NCBI GenBank assembly: GCA_040880405.1
Contig: JBBDIM010000213.1
Span: forward strand, 1 to 58,189
Length of the DNA: 58,189 nucleotides
From: JBBDIM01 sp040880405
GTDB taxonomy: Bacteria > Planctomycetota > Planctomycetia > Pirellulales > Pirellulaceae
Direction of reading: 5' to 3'
Position 1 is the first letter of the stretch. The number at the start of each line of letters is the position of its first letter. Positions 8,807 to 18,039 of the stretch are shown piece by piece. The position numbers and the translations under genes were made by a program. The notes below the pieces were generated by a model. That model was not told where the DNA came from. It made no database searches and was given only the letters and a program-made list of their open reading frames with translations.

Positions 8807-9925
8807 ATGAATCGATTGTTTCCACTCTTTCGGCTAAGCGTCTTCTGCTTGATCGCATTGGGGTCGACAGCTTCTATCCTTTTGGCTGAGGGTCAAACGC
8901 CGGTTAAGCCGGTCGCCGAGGTCACGGGCTTGCCAACGAGAATCGCGTTCGGGTCGTGCGGCAAACAGGACAAGCCACAGCCTGCATTGCGACAAGTGGT
9001 TGGGCAGAAGCCTGATCTATTTATCTATCTGGGAGACAATATCTACGGCGATACCCGCGACATGAATGTGCTTAAGGCCAAATATGACATGCTGGGGGCC
9101 AAGCCGGAGTTTCAGGCACTGCGGCGGGAAATGGCCGTGCTCTCCGTGTGGGATGATCATGACTATGGTGAGAACGACGCTGGCAAGGAATATCCTAAGA
9201 AAAAAGAGTCGCGGGAAATTTTCTTCGACTTTTGGCAGGTTCCGGGGGATAGCCCACGGCGAACACGGGCGGGAATCTATGGCGCACATACCTTCACCGA
9301 AAATGGCAAAACCTTACAAGTGATCCTGCTCGATACGCGATTTTTCCGCGATCCGCTGAAACGGAATTCCAGGCCGATACCGCCTGATTCACCTTTTAAG
9401 AATGAATATCAGCCAGACGACAATCCCGAGAAAACGATGCTCGGCAAGGATCAGTGGCAGTGGCTGGAGCAACAATTTCAAAAACCGGCCGATCTACGAA
9501 TTGTATGCAGCTCGATCCAGTTTGGGCACGAGTACAATGGGTGGGAGTCGTGGACCAATCTCCCGGCCGACCGGCAAAAGATGCTCGATTTGATTAAACG
9601 AACCCAGGCCAGCGGCGTGGTTTTCATCTCCGGCGATGTCCACTGGGCCGAGGTCTCGCGACGTGAGGAGGACCTGCCTTATCCGCTCTACGATGTGACC
9701 GCGAGTGGATTGACCGAGGACTGGCACAACATCGAGCCCAACCGCTATCGAGTCGGAGAAGCGGTGCCGGACAACCACTTTGGTTTAATCGAAATCGACT
9801 GGGAAACGGACGATCCCTTGTTGCGGCTCAAGGTGATCGATGTGAAGGGGACTACCCGAATGAATCATCCGGTGAGGCTGAGTGAGATATCGTTACGCCG
9901 GCGACAAGACGAGGAGCGGAACTAA
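8807..9925 (+). CDS. PhoD-like metallophosphatase, exported
   Basis: 372 residues with an N-terminal signal peptide (FCLIALGSTASILLAEG). It has the metallophosphoesterase motifs in PhoD order: RIAFGSCG, LGDNIYGDT, WDDHDYGENDAG, LLDTRFFRD and SGDVHWAE. PhoD-type enzymes hydrolyse phosphodiesters or alkyl phosphates outside the cytoplasm using Ca2+ and Fe3+. The start at 8807 places the signal peptide at the N-terminus; the upstream in-frame ATG at 8771 would add 12 residues. It stands alone between a terminator and the next unrelated gene, so it probably has its own promoter. Which substrate is used cannot be told. Confidence 0.85.
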   Translation: MNRLFPLFRLSVFCLIALGSTASILLAEGQTPVKPVAEVTGLPTRIAFGSCGKQDKPQPALRQVVGQKPDLFIYLGDNIYGDTRDMNVLKAKYDMLGAKPEFQALRREMAVLSVWDDHDYGENDAGKEYPKKKESREIFFDFWQVPGDSPRRTRAGIYGAHTFTENGKTLQVILLDTRFFRDPLKRNSRPIPPDSPFKNEYQPDDNPEKTMLGKDQWQWLEQQFQKPADLRIVCSSIQFGHEYNGWESWTNLPADRQKMLDLIKRTQASGVVFISGDVHWAEVSRREEDLPYPLYDVTASGLTEDWHNIEPNRYRVGEAVPDNHFGLIEIDWETDDPLLRLKVIDVKGTTRMNHPVRLSEISLRRRQDEERN

Positions 9926-10056
9926 ATCAATGGAATTGTGTGCACTTGGAATTGCTTGAAATTAAACGAGTTCCATGGGAAGGAGGCGATGTGTTATATT
10001 TGTGCCAAAGTTTCCACGTTCGAGGGGTTCTTTTCGGCAAAAATACTTGGTGAAAC

Positions 10057-10989
10057 ATGCATATCGATAGGGACCAATGGAGTACGATAAAGACGGATTT
10101 AAGTTGGGCTCACTGGAATCGCATTTCGGCCTTAATATTCACTGGAGCAGTGCTGCCTATTGTTGAAAGTTTACTTGCCAGTCTACTGGTTGCATCCACT
10201 GGTACGATCGCCGCAGTTGTATTGGGATTGATAATTATTATTGCGGTTCTTCATGTCATCTTAATGGTCGGCATTATTTGCGGCGACGGAAACGGAAGCG
10301 CAATTCAGACTATTAATGCCACAGAATTGGCATCGGAATTGCAAGGAACGCAGGCTGAGCTGCGTCGACGCGAAATTGCATATCGGTCGTTTAGAAAAGC
10401 TTTCGCCAAACTGAACAACGAGGTCTGTCGGATTCAATATGATTGGTGCGAAAACGGGTTTAGTGAAGAACTAGAGCCGATTCTAGCGATCATTAAGTCT
10501 GATATTCAGACAATTCTTGGCGTATGTCATCCTCAATGGACGTTGGAAGTGTTTTGCGACTTTGACGCCGTCGAATATTGTCCAAAGAAAGAAACAGATC
10601 TGCGCCCACATATCGAACCGCTAGAGCTCGTTTACCATGCCTCGGAGCGAAATGTCACTTCAGACGCAATTATCGAGTTAGGGTCGAGATCCCCTGCTTT
10701 TGTTTCACGTCAACATAATATAGCGATGGAGAAGACTCTTGGCGAACTCAAGGAGTTGTATTTATTTGATGGGAAGGTGCGGGGTGATGTCTACTTTCGT
10801 CGATGGGCGTCAGTTCCTATTTTTGTAATTTGCCAAGAGGAGTCACAAGGAGTGTTGGTGTTGACGACAATGCAGGAGGAGCCACTTGCCGACGACGTAC
10901 TGGATAGCCTTGAGTTTATCGCAGCAATCGTTACACAGTTTATTTCAGAGTTCAACCAATGTTTAAGGTCGACAGATGAGCAAGGTTAA
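10057..10989 (+). CDS. two-helix membrane protein with coiled coil and GAF-like tail
   Basis: 310 residues. Two hydrophobic segments (about 25-47 and 50-76) are followed by a charged helical stretch with coiled-coil character (ELASELQGTQAELRRREIAY) and a C-terminal region (about 170-305) whose pattern, a charged helix then FRRWASVPIF and GVLVLTTMQEEPL then an amphipathic helix, resembles a GAF-type sensory domain. No catalytic motif is visible. The gene is richer in A/T and uses more AT-ending codons (ATT, TTA, AAT, GAT) than its neighbours, suggesting recent acquisition. No partner gene is adjacent. It might be an orphan membrane sensor or an effector of a defence system; neither is supported by a diagnostic motif. 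Confidence 0.65.
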   Translation: MHIDRDQWSTIKTDLSWAHWNRISALIFTGAVLPIVESLLASLLVASTGTIAAVVLGLIIIIAVLHVILMVGIICGDGNGSAIQTINATELASELQGTQAELRRREIAYRSFRKAFAKLNNEVCRIQYDWCENGFSEELEPILAIIKSDIQTILGVCHPQWTLEVFCDFDAVEYCPKKETDLRPHIEPLELVYHASERNVTSDAIIELGSRSPAFVSRQHNIAMEKTLGELKELYLFDGKVRGDVYFRRWASVPIFVICQEESQGVLVLTTMQEEPLADDVLDSLEFIAAIVTQFISEFNQCLRSTDEQG

Positions 10990-11057
10990 GCTGTACTTGC
11001 GTCACGTACTTAGAGATTGCTAATCACAGTAGGTATTAATCTATCTGGATTGGTATA

Positions 11058-12812
11058 TTAATCTAATTTTTCCACGTCCACAAAATACGCGCCGCGGACC
11101 AATCCGCTTTCGCTGTCGATTAGCCAGGTCTGAAGTTCGGTTTCTCCCGCCGCGAGAATCGCAGTGAAGGATACCAAGGTGTCTGCCCGGTTGGTCTCTC
11201 GCTTTTGTTCCACCTCGCCGATGCGAATCCGTACCAAGTCCGCTTCTAACGGGCCAGGATGGGTTTCCGGCCACCGCCGCAGCGTAATGCGATGGACCCC
11301 ATCTTCCGCGACCCGAACGGCCCAGAAACCGTTCCAGGCGAGCTTTTTGTCTTTGATGTGGCTTTGGTTCCAGGGGGTTAGTGGGTCGTCGGTGTGCCAG
11401 TCGTGGGCGGTCAGCGTGGTGGGGTTGGCCACCGGGTGTCCCAGGTCAATCGGCACGAGCTCGTCGAATCGAGTGGAGATGCTTTCCCACCAAGTTTCGT
11501 ATTTCTCACGAAGAGATTGCACTACTTCCGGATGTTGCTCGGCTAGGTTTTGCTTCTGACCAGGATCCTTATCAGTGTCATAAAGTTCCTTGCCGTTGAC
11601 CAGTCGCCATCGCTGCGTCAGCACCGCACAGTTGCGCCACTTTTGGGGCTGGGGCACTCGTTGGGAATGGACAAACAAAGTCCGTTCTGGCCAATTAACC
11701 TCTTGCTCCGATAGAAGTGGGACCAGCGATTTGCCATCCAGTGGTAAGGTTTCCGAAAGGTCCAAGCCGCAGACCTCGGCCAGGGTCGGGATCAAATCGA
11801 AGTGGGCCGCGAGCTCATTCCGAGTTCGACCTCCCTCCCAGCCCTTCGCGGGCCACCGCACAAAACAGGGGACGCGGTGCCCGCCATCGTACGGCGAACC
11901 CTTCTTGGCCCGCATGCCCGCGTTAAAACCATCGCTTCCCCGGAAACCGGCGGCGGTTCCGTTATCTGACATGAAGATCAAGATCGTATTCTCGGCCAGC
12001 CCTTCGTCTTCCAAAAACTGGGTTAGCTTGCCAATGTTTTCATCGATGTTGGCGATCATCCCGTAGAAGCTGGCCCGAGGTTCTTCGATGCCCATGTCCA
12101 AGTAGGGCTGTTTGTAGCTGTCGGCAACGAGAAACGGGCCATGAGGTGCGTTGGTAGGAAGGTAACAGAAAAAGGGGCGTTCCTTATTTTCGCGGATGAA
12201 TTTCATCCCCTCGGCGAACCAGATATCGGTGCAGTAACCGGTAAACTCGCGGGCCTCGCCGCTATCGAAGTAATGATCGTCGAAGTAGTCGTTGCCGAAG
12301 TAATCAGGCGTCTGCCCCACGCCACCACCACCATGCACGACAACACGCTGGAATCCCCGATCCTGTGGACGATAGGGGAAGTTGTCTCCCAAATGCCACT
12401 TGCCAAAGATCCCGGTGGCATATCCCGCGTTCTCCATGAGATTTGCCAGCGTGGTTTCGTCCCGCCGGAGAATTGAACGCCCCATGATCGTGTGCCAGAC
12501 GCCGGTTCGACTGGCATATCGCCCAGTGAGCAGTGCAGCTCGCGTTTCGGAGCAGGTGGGGTCACTGTGGAAGTTTGTGAACTGGACCGACGCACGGGCC
12601 AATTCGTCCAGGTTGGGTGTCTTCAGTTCTGGATTGCCGTAGATCGAGAGATCGCCATAGCCTTGATCATCCGTCATCAGCAGCACGACGTTGGGGAGTG
12701 CCTGTTGAGGGGTCTCAGGTTGTGCCCGGAGTGGACTTTGTGAGACTCCGACAATGAGCAGCGCGGCGGCAATGGAGTTTAAGACGAACTTTCGCGTCGA
12801 AGAATATCGCAT
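11058..12812 (-). CDS. sulfatase, exported, with variant active-site motif
   Basis: 584 residues from the start at 12812, which puts the signal peptide (LNSIAAALLIVGVSQSPLRAQ) at the N-terminus; an upstream in-frame ATG at 12887 would add 25 polar residues. The fold motifs of type I sulfatases are present: metal-binding TDDQG (residues about 47-51), the formylglycine region CSETRAALLTG (Cys87), GKWHLG, PHGP and FMSDNGT. The consensus for maturation is C-x-P-x-R; here the Pro is Glu (C-S-E-T-R). The C-terminal 100 residues form an extra domain after the sulfatase core. The substrate is likely a sulfated polysaccharide, as in other marine planctomycetes (inference). No carbohydrate-use genes are adjacent. 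Confidence 0.88.
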   Translation of the reverse strand: MRYSSTRKFVLNSIAAALLIVGVSQSPLRAQPETPQQALPNVVLLMTDDQGYGDLSIYGNPELKTPNLDELARASVQFTNFHSDPTCSETRAALLTGRYASRTGVWHTIMGRSILRRDETTLANLMENAGYATGIFGKWHLGDNFPYRPQDRGFQRVVVHGGGGVGQTPDYFGNDYFDDHYFDSGEAREFTGYCTDIWFAEGMKFIRENKERPFFCYLPTNAPHGPFLVADSYKQPYLDMGIEEPRASFYGMIANIDENIGKLTQFLEDEGLAENTILIFMSDNGTAAGFRGSDGFNAGMRAKKGSPYDGGHRVPCFVRWPAKGWEGGRTRNELAAHFDLIPTLAEVCGLDLSETLPLDGKSLVPLLSEQEVNWPERTLFVHSQRVPQPQKWRNCAVLTQRWRLVNGKELYDTDKDPGQKQNLAEQHPEVVQSLREKYETWWESISTRFDELVPIDLGHPVANPTTLTAHDWHTDDPLTPWNQSHIKDKKLAWNGFWAVRVAEDGVHRITLRRWPETHPGPLEADLVRIRIGEVEQKRETNRADTLVSFTAILAAGETELQTWLIDSESGLVRGAYFVDVEKLD

Positions 12813-13023
12813 GGTGGTGCCGCTTTCGTGATCAGGAGGTGAGACGTCTTGGGGAAGATAGCCGCGGGGAATATTGCTGTAGGGCACGGCCGCTTGATAA
12901 GGTTTAAAGGTGAGGTGGTATTCATCTAAGGTCAGTATCCTCTAATCGGCGATCAATTTCCACCGTTTCCCATTCTTCTAGACCCGTGGCGATTTTCCCG
13001 AACACGATTTTCCCGAACCTCTC

Positions 13024-13052
13024 TTTACAAGGGCTCCTGCTTCCTTAATAAT
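13024..13052 (+). promoter_or_regulatory. candidate sigma70-type promoter for greA
   Basis: TTTACA at 13024-13029 is followed, after 16-17 bases, by an AT-rich TAATAA/AATAAT hexamer at 13046-13052. Transcription from here would give a greA leader of about 150 bases that contains the hairpin at 13162-13191. Planctomycete promoters are poorly characterised, so the assignment is tentative. Just upstream, the stretch CGATTTTCCCGAACA occurs twice in tandem (about 12991-13020) with a 15-bp period. Confidence 0.3.
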
Positions 13053-13161
13053 GCTGGGGATGAAGGAGCGAGGTTCGCCTATGCGCACCTCCTATTTTCC
13101 GTTCTTGATGCCTTGCGGACGCGTAACGTCCGAAACACAAGTTCAATACCACTAATCAGCT

Positions 13162-13191
13162 GCGGCCTGGTTTCAGGTCGCGTTTTTTTTT
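13162..13191 (+). terminator. terminator-like hairpin in the greA leader
   Basis: An 8-bp stem (13162-13169 with 13174-13181, one G-U pair), a 4-base loop and a run of nine T residues lie only 20 bases before the greA start codon. It has every feature of an intrinsic terminator but lies in front of the gene on the same strand, so it could act as an attenuator or end a short leader RNA. The greA SD-like sequence (TAGGGAG) starts a few bases after the T run. Confidence 0.7.
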
Positions 13192-13211
13192 ACCTGTAGG
13201 GAGTTTCGATC

Positions 13212-13709
13212 ATGTCGAGCATGGCAGACCGCATTCCAATGTCCCGGAAGGGCTACGACAAGCTCAAGGCCGAGTTGGACCATCTCGAAAACGTGGAAAT
13301 GCCTAATATCACCGATCGGGTTGCGGCCGCCCGGGAAGAAGGGGATCTCAAGGAAAACGCCGAGTACCATGGAACCCGGGAAACCCAGGGGATGATTCAG
13401 GCGAAAATCAACTTGATCAAGTCGAAGGTATCCAGAGCCTTGATTGTCGACCCGGCCAAGATCGAGAAGGATGTTGTTGGGTTCTTCGCCACCGTCACCG
13501 TCCGTGACGTCGATCTGGATGAGGTAGAGGTGTACACCCTGGTCGGCGCGGGCGAAGAGGACTTCATGAATAACAAGATCCTCGTCGATAGCCCAATGGC
13601 TCAGCAGTTGATTGGGAAGAAGGTCGGGGAAGTGGTCGATATCCCCGCACCCAAGGGAACCTACCAGCTTGAAGTCCTCAAGATCGAATACAACTTCGAC
13701 GACGAGTAA
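13212..13709 (+). CDS. greA: transcription elongation factor GreA
   Basis: 165 residues, the usual length. The N-terminal coiled coil carries the acidic tip AREEGDLKENAEYH, which enters the secondary channel of RNA polymerase to stimulate cleavage of backtracked RNA. The C-terminal FKBP-like domain includes PMAQQLIGKKVGE. The start at 13212 follows TAGGGAG; other in-frame ATGs at 13221 and 13239 are close by. The gene is monocistronic, with a hairpin-T-run in its leader and a strong terminator after it. Transcription of greA in E. coli is known to be attenuated in its leader, so the arrangement here may be a similar autoregulatory design (inference). Confidence 0.97.
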   Translation: MSSMADRIPMSRKGYDKLKAELDHLENVEMPNITDRVAAAREEGDLKENAEYHGTRETQGMIQAKINLIKSKVSRALIVDPAKIEKDVVGFFATVTVRDVDLDEVEVYTLVGAGEEDFMNNKILVDSPMAQQLIGKKVGEVVDIPAPKGTYQLEVLKIEYNFDDE

Positions 13710-13758
13710 TCTTTCCGCCCAGTTGCGGAGGGTCGTCAGCCCCACAGTCGAATTTGCC

Positions 13759-13792
13759 GATGCCTCGCTCCAGGGAGCGAGGCATCTTTTTT
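13759..13792 (+). terminator. intrinsic terminator after greA
   Basis: A perfect 12-bp stem (13759-13770 with 13775-13786) with a 4-base loop is followed by six T residues, 50 bp past the greA stop. Confidence 0.93.
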
Positions 13793-14018
13793 GCCGAAGG
13801 GCTTGAGACCGTGATCGAGCGTGTTGGGACTTCAAGCGAGCTCTCGTTCTGCTGTGAAGCTCGAGGATCGTTCGTCACTCTTAAATCGCCGCTTTCAGGA
13901 ATTTTCGGAATTCCCACCTGTTAAGTCGCCCGAGAAAGCGAGATAATCCTCGAAGTCACGAATCGCTTGTAATCAATTTGTGATTTCGAAGGTTTCATTT
14001 GCGGGGGAGCGAACGGCA

Positions 14019-14714
14019 ATGTCTGAAGGTCAATTTCAAGTCGAACAGCCGGAGCAAAAGAGCGGCTGTGGTTGTTACATTGTCGGGTGTTTGGTTATCT
14101 CGCTTGTGCTATTGGTTGCGGCCTGTGGAATCGGTTATTACGCCCTCCAAAACGCGAGGACCTGGACCGCTGATATCGCGGATCAGGTGCTTACCGATGT
14201 GATCGACGAATCGGATTTGCCCGAAGATCAGAAGCAAGGCATGAAGCAGCAGGCCGGTCGCGTCACGCAAGGAATTCGGGATGGCGAAGTCGGACTGCAG
14301 CAAATGGGGGAAATCGCTGAAAAGCTGGCGGAATCGCCAGCGATGACTGCGATTCCGGTCGTCGTGGCCAGGCATCAATATATTAATCCCTCTGGCCTTT
14401 CCGACGAAGAAAAAGAGGACGCCAATCAGCAGTTGGAGCGGGTTGCCCGGGGGTTGTTTGAGAAGACGCTTTCCGACGAAGACTTCGACGAAATCGCCTC
14501 GACCATTGCGGACCGTGGCGCAAACGAACAATGGGAATTCAAGCAAAATTTGACCGATGACGAAGTCCGTGTGTTCGTGGAGAAATGCCGTGAGAAAGCG
14601 GACGCCGCAGGCATACCCAACGAACGCTATGAGGTGGACCTCGCGGAAGAACTGCGACGTTCGATCGACGAGGTCCTAGGAGAAGGGCAAGCTCCCCTCA
14701 TCGAGATCGACTAG
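14019..14714 (+). CDS. single-pass membrane protein of unknown function
   Basis: 231 residues from ATG 14019, which follows a GGGGAG ribosome-binding site; an earlier in-frame ATG at 13980 has none. A short polar N-terminus (MSEGQFQVEQPEQKSG) is followed by a Cys-rich junction CGCYIVGC, one membrane helix (about 22-44), and a long acidic helical region outside it. The C-terminal region (about 110-230) is acidic and helix-rich with no recognised motif. The protein resembles a class of small planctomycete membrane proteins with no assigned role. It is convergent with the RND pump gene, with a hairpin between their ends. Confidence 0.6.
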   Translation: MSEGQFQVEQPEQKSGCGCYIVGCLVISLVLLVAACGIGYYALQNARTWTADIADQVLTDVIDESDLPEDQKQGMKQQAGRVTQGIRDGEVGLQQMGEIAEKLAESPAMTAIPVVVARHQYINPSGLSDEEKEDANQQLERVARGLFEKTLSDEDFDEIASTIADRGANEQWEFKQNLTDDEVRVFVEKCREKADAAGIPNERYEVDLAEELRRSIDEVLGEGQAPLIEID

Positions 14715-14748
14715 GAATCGTTCCCCTTGGACGCAACCAAATGGTTTG

Positions 14749-14784
14749 GAGACGGCGAACGCGAGTTACGCCGTCTCTACTTTT
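14749..14784 (+). terminator. terminator-like hairpin between convergent genes
   Basis: A 9-bp perfect stem (14749-14757 with 14769-14777) followed by four T residues at 14781-14784. The loop contains the stop codon of the RND gene on the opposite strand, so the same element closes the plus-strand gene at 14019-14714. Confidence 0.55.
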
Positions 14785-17700
14785 CGGTCGGCCCAGTTAT
14801 AGGCTTGGCTATAGGTGATTGGGATCACCAGCAGCGTCAGGATCGTCGCAAAACCGAGCCCAAAAATCACGGCTCCGGTCAGGGGTTGCCAGAACTCGGC
14901 CCCGCCACTGAGGTTCAAAAATAGGGGGAGCAGACCGCCGATGGTTGTGGCGGTGGTCAGCAAGACCGGCCGCAGGCGGTTGATCCCCGCTTCGAGGATC
15001 GCGTCGTTGACTTTGAGTCCGCGTTTTCTGGCTTGATTGATAAAGTCGACCACCACGATTGCGTCATTCACCACAATTCCGGTGAGACTGACCAGCCCAA
15101 TAAACGTGGCCAGGCTAAAGGGGAAGCTGCAGAGCCACATGCCAGCCACTACCCCTACAAAGCTGAGCGGGACCGTAATCATCACGATTGCCGCCTGTCG
15201 AAAACTTCCGAACTGCCATACGAGAATCGCGAAGATCGCAATCACCGAGATCGACATACAAGCGGAGAGATACCGCATGTTCTTCGCGGTCTCCTCTCCT
15301 TCACCCGTAAACTCAGCCCGCATCCCTTCCGAGGGAGTTCCGGCGGTGCCGATTAGCGCCATGTCGGTTGTTGTGCCAGAGACTCGGCGAAATCCCATGG
15401 CCGGCAATACCTCAGTTCCTAGTTTCGCGAAGATCTCGTTCGTGTCGGGGTTTTCGACGACATCGCATTTGGCGACCACGGCCCGTTTGCGGTTGTAGCG
15501 ATTCACGGCGAACAGGCTGTTCCCCCGGGTGATTTTGGCCAATTGTCCGACGGTCGCCTTCCGCCCATCGGGGCTGGTCAGCATGATGCGTTCCAGTTGG
15601 CTTAGTGATTGCTGGTACTGGCTCATTGCCTGCAGTCGGAGAGTGACATCCTCATCACCCAGGTTGAGGCGGATCGACGTATCACCGTTGATCGCGGTTT
15701 GGATCGCCTGGGCGATTTGCAGCTCGGTCATGCCATAGAGTCCCGCCATTTCCGGGTAGGGCTTGATGCTGATCTCCGGATTCAAATTGCGATAGTCGGT
15801 CGTGGCATCCACCGAGTTGGGCATTTCACGCAGCGCCGCAACCGTTCGGTTGGCGACCACACCCAAGGCGTCCAAATCGTCTCCGGTGAAGCGGACCGAG
15901 ACTTTGGCTCCGCCGGGCGGGCCCTCTTCCACCTCGTTGATCTCATACTTCAAGCCGGGGAAATATTTTACTTGTTCGTCGAAGCGCTCACGCAGGTCTT
16001 TGATGATCGATTGCTCATGCCGGTCCCGATCCAGCGGCGATCGAAGCTCAACCATGATGGTCCCGAATTCCGGACCGACCGCCGGATCGTTTTCCAGCCG
16101 ACTCGCCAAGCCCTCGGAAGACCCAATGGCGGAGACAAAGTTCACCAGTTCATCCCGGGGGTCATCCGCCAGTTCCCGCAGTGGTCCTTGAAACGCCTCG
16201 GCCGCGGCCAAGGTTTCGTGGATGCTGGTCCCCAAGGGCATTTCGTATTTGATTTCAAACTGGCCCCGATCGCTGGCCGGGAAAAACTCTGTCTCGATAT
16301 GGGTCATCATTAGCCCGGCCCAGACCAAGGCGAGAACGAGGCAGGTGCTAACCGCCCAGCGATGGTGTAGTCCCCATCGCAAAACGACAATGTAAAGCTT
16401 GGTGAACAGCCCAAAATTGGGCCGCAAGCGGATTTCCGCCTGCTCCGCGCTTTCCTGTGAGATTCCATGTCCCACTAGAAGTTGGGACGCGTCCCCCTTC
16501 GGTTCCCGCTTGCGATACCACCGGGCCGCGAGCACCGGGATCAGAAAGTGATCGACCAACACCGACCCCAGCAGGGAAACACTCACTACCTGCGGCATCA
16601 CCCGCATAAAGTCTCCCATGATCCCCGGCACCAGCAGCATCGGCATGAAGGCGGCGATACTGGTCAGGTCGGCCATGATCACCGGCATGCCAACCTCCTC
16701 GATTCCAACCTTCGCGGCATGCACCGGGTCTTCGCCTCGTTCGATGTGCCGGTGGATATTTTCCGCCACGATAATCGCCCCATCGACCACCATTCCTAGC
16801 ACTAAGATGAACGCGAAGATCACCATGTTGGAAATGGATATCCCCAAGGCATATAGGGAGATCAGGCCGATCGCCGAGCTCAGCGGGATGGCGAGAAGCA
16901 CCAGAATCGAGATCCGCAAACCCATGGTCCAAGCCAGAATAACGAGCACCAACATAGCGCCAAAGACAAAGCTCGATCCGAGGACCCGAAACATCAGCGA
17001 GATTTCCTCGGAGGTATCGCGGGTGACGGAAAATTCAATGCCCGGGTACTGCGGCTTGAGCTGGTCGACCTTTCGCTTGACCTCGATGGCCGCGGCCCGC
17101 ATGTTAATGTCGCTCTCTTTATTGACGATGATCGTGGCGCAAGATTGACCATTCAACAGGGCGACATTCTTGAGTCGGCGGTAGGTGTCCTCCACCTCCG
17201 CGACATCCCCCACCTGAATGATGTGACCATCGATGTTTTTAACCACCGCGGCGCGGATATCCTCGACGCTACGAAACTGAGAGTCGTTTCGGACCCGGAA
17301 ATCGAAGGTCCCGGTATTCAATTCCCCTGCTGGCATTTCCGCGTGGAAATCAGCCAATGCCCGGTGGAAATCAGAAATGGTCAGACCATATTCCGAGGCG
17401 AGATCGATATCTACGTTGACATGCATCTCCCGCTCGCGACCGCCGAAAAGCTGCGTGTTCGAGACACCCGAAACCCCTTCCAGTTCCTCCTGTACTTCTT
17501 CGGCCAGTCGCTTAAGAGATCGCTCGTCGAAGCCGGGCGGAGCAATCATATTGACGAGCATCAGCGGCGTGTTCTCGAAATCGATCTTGGTGACCGATGG
17601 CTGAACCTCACGATTCACCGGGAGCTCGCGGCGGATCTCATCGATTTGGTCCTTCACCTCTCCGCGGGCCAAATCAGGATCGACTCCGTCCAGGAAAATT

Positions 17701-17993
17701 ACCTGAGTAACGCTGGTGCCTCGGGTACTCGTGGAGGCGATGAAGTCGACGTTGCTTAGCCTTTGAAGAGCGTCTTCGATCTTGGTCGAGATCTGTTCTT
17801 CGACCTCAATCGGCTGGGCACCCGGATAGGGTACAGCGACCAGAATCACCGCCTTACTGATGGCGGGGGTTCGCTGGACCGGAATAATCATTCCCACGAA
17901 AACCGCCAATAGCACGACGATCAACGTGCAAACCAAGACAAAGCGAGGCTGATCGATTGCCTGGGCGGATATCTTCATAACGGGGACGTCCAC
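14766..17993 (-). CDS. RND efflux transporter, inner-membrane subunit
   Basis: 1075 residues, of RND (AcrB/CusA/MexB-like) length and layout: one N-terminal helix, a large periplasmic porter loop, helices 2-6, a second periplasmic loop and the last helices. The first periplasmic loop starts with the typical PYPGAQPIEVEEQI. Helix 4 carries the proton-relay aspartate in LGMVVDGAIIVAENI and helix 10 the matching region LTGIVVNDAIVVVDF. A GTG at 17993 opens the frame; an ATG at 17978 gives MKISAQAIDQPRF, a more usual RND N-terminus. The adaptor gene lies 46 bp upstream. No outer-membrane channel gene is adjacent. Substrate type (drug or metal) cannot be told. Confidence 0.93.
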   Translation of the reverse strand: MDVPVMKISAQAIDQPRFVLVCTLIVVLLAVFVGMIIPVQRTPAISKAVILVAVPYPGAQPIEVEEQISTKIEDALQRLSNVDFIASTSTRGTSVTQVIFLDGVDPDLARGEVKDQIDEIRRELPVNREVQPSVTKIDFENTPLMLVNMIAPPGFDERSLKRLAEEVQEELEGVSGVSNTQLFGGREREMHVNVDIDLASEYGLTISDFHRALADFHAEMPAGELNTGTFDFRVRNDSQFRSVEDIRAAVVKNIDGHIIQVGDVAEVEDTYRRLKNVALLNGQSCATIIVNKESDINMRAAAIEVKRKVDQLKPQYPGIEFSVTRDTSEEISLMFRVLGSSFVFGAMLVLVILAWTMGLRISILVLLAIPLSSAIGLISLYALGISISNMVIFAFILVLGMVVDGAIIVAENIHRHIERGEDPVHAAKVGIEEVGMPVIMADLTSIAAFMPMLLVPGIMGDFMRVMPQVVSVSLLGSVLVDHFLIPVLAARWYRKREPKGDASQLLVGHGISQESAEQAEIRLRPNFGLFTKLYIVVLRWGLHHRWAVSTCLVLALVWAGLMMTHIETEFFPASDRGQFEIKYEMPLGTSIHETLAAAEAFQGPLRELADDPRDELVNFVSAIGSSEGLASRLENDPAVGPEFGTIMVELRSPLDRDRHEQSIIKDLRERFDEQVKYFPGLKYEINEVEEGPPGGAKVSVRFTGDDLDALGVVANRTVAALREMPNSVDATTDYRNLNPEISIKPYPEMAGLYGMTELQIAQAIQTAINGDTSIRLNLGDEDVTLRLQAMSQYQQSLSQLERIMLTSPDGRKATVGQLAKITRGNSLFAVNRYNRKRAVVAKCDVVENPDTNEIFAKLGTEVLPAMGFRRVSGTTTDMALIGTAGTPSEGMRAEFTGEGEETAKNMRYLSACMSISVIAIFAILVWQFGSFRQAAIVMITVPLSFVGVVAGMWLCSFPFSLATFIGLVSLTGIVVNDAIVVVDFINQARKRGLKVNDAILEAGINRLRPVLLTTATTIGGLLPLFLNLSGGAEFWQPLTGAVIFGLGFATILTLLVIPITYSQAYNWADRKVETA

Positions 17994-18039
17994 GCGGTTG
18001 GCTAAAAGAGAATATTAGGAGCAAATTATACGGTTGCAA

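Noticed and set aside
10057..10989. Assignment of the two-helix protein to a CBASS-type or SLATT effector
   Set aside because: No nucleotidyltransferase, nuclease or other partner gene is adjacent, and no effector signature was found, so the label would be unsupported.
13173..13835. 220-residue open frame on the minus strand over greA
   Set aside because: It is fully antisense to a certain greA gene, has no domain, and covers greA's terminator and leader hairpin.
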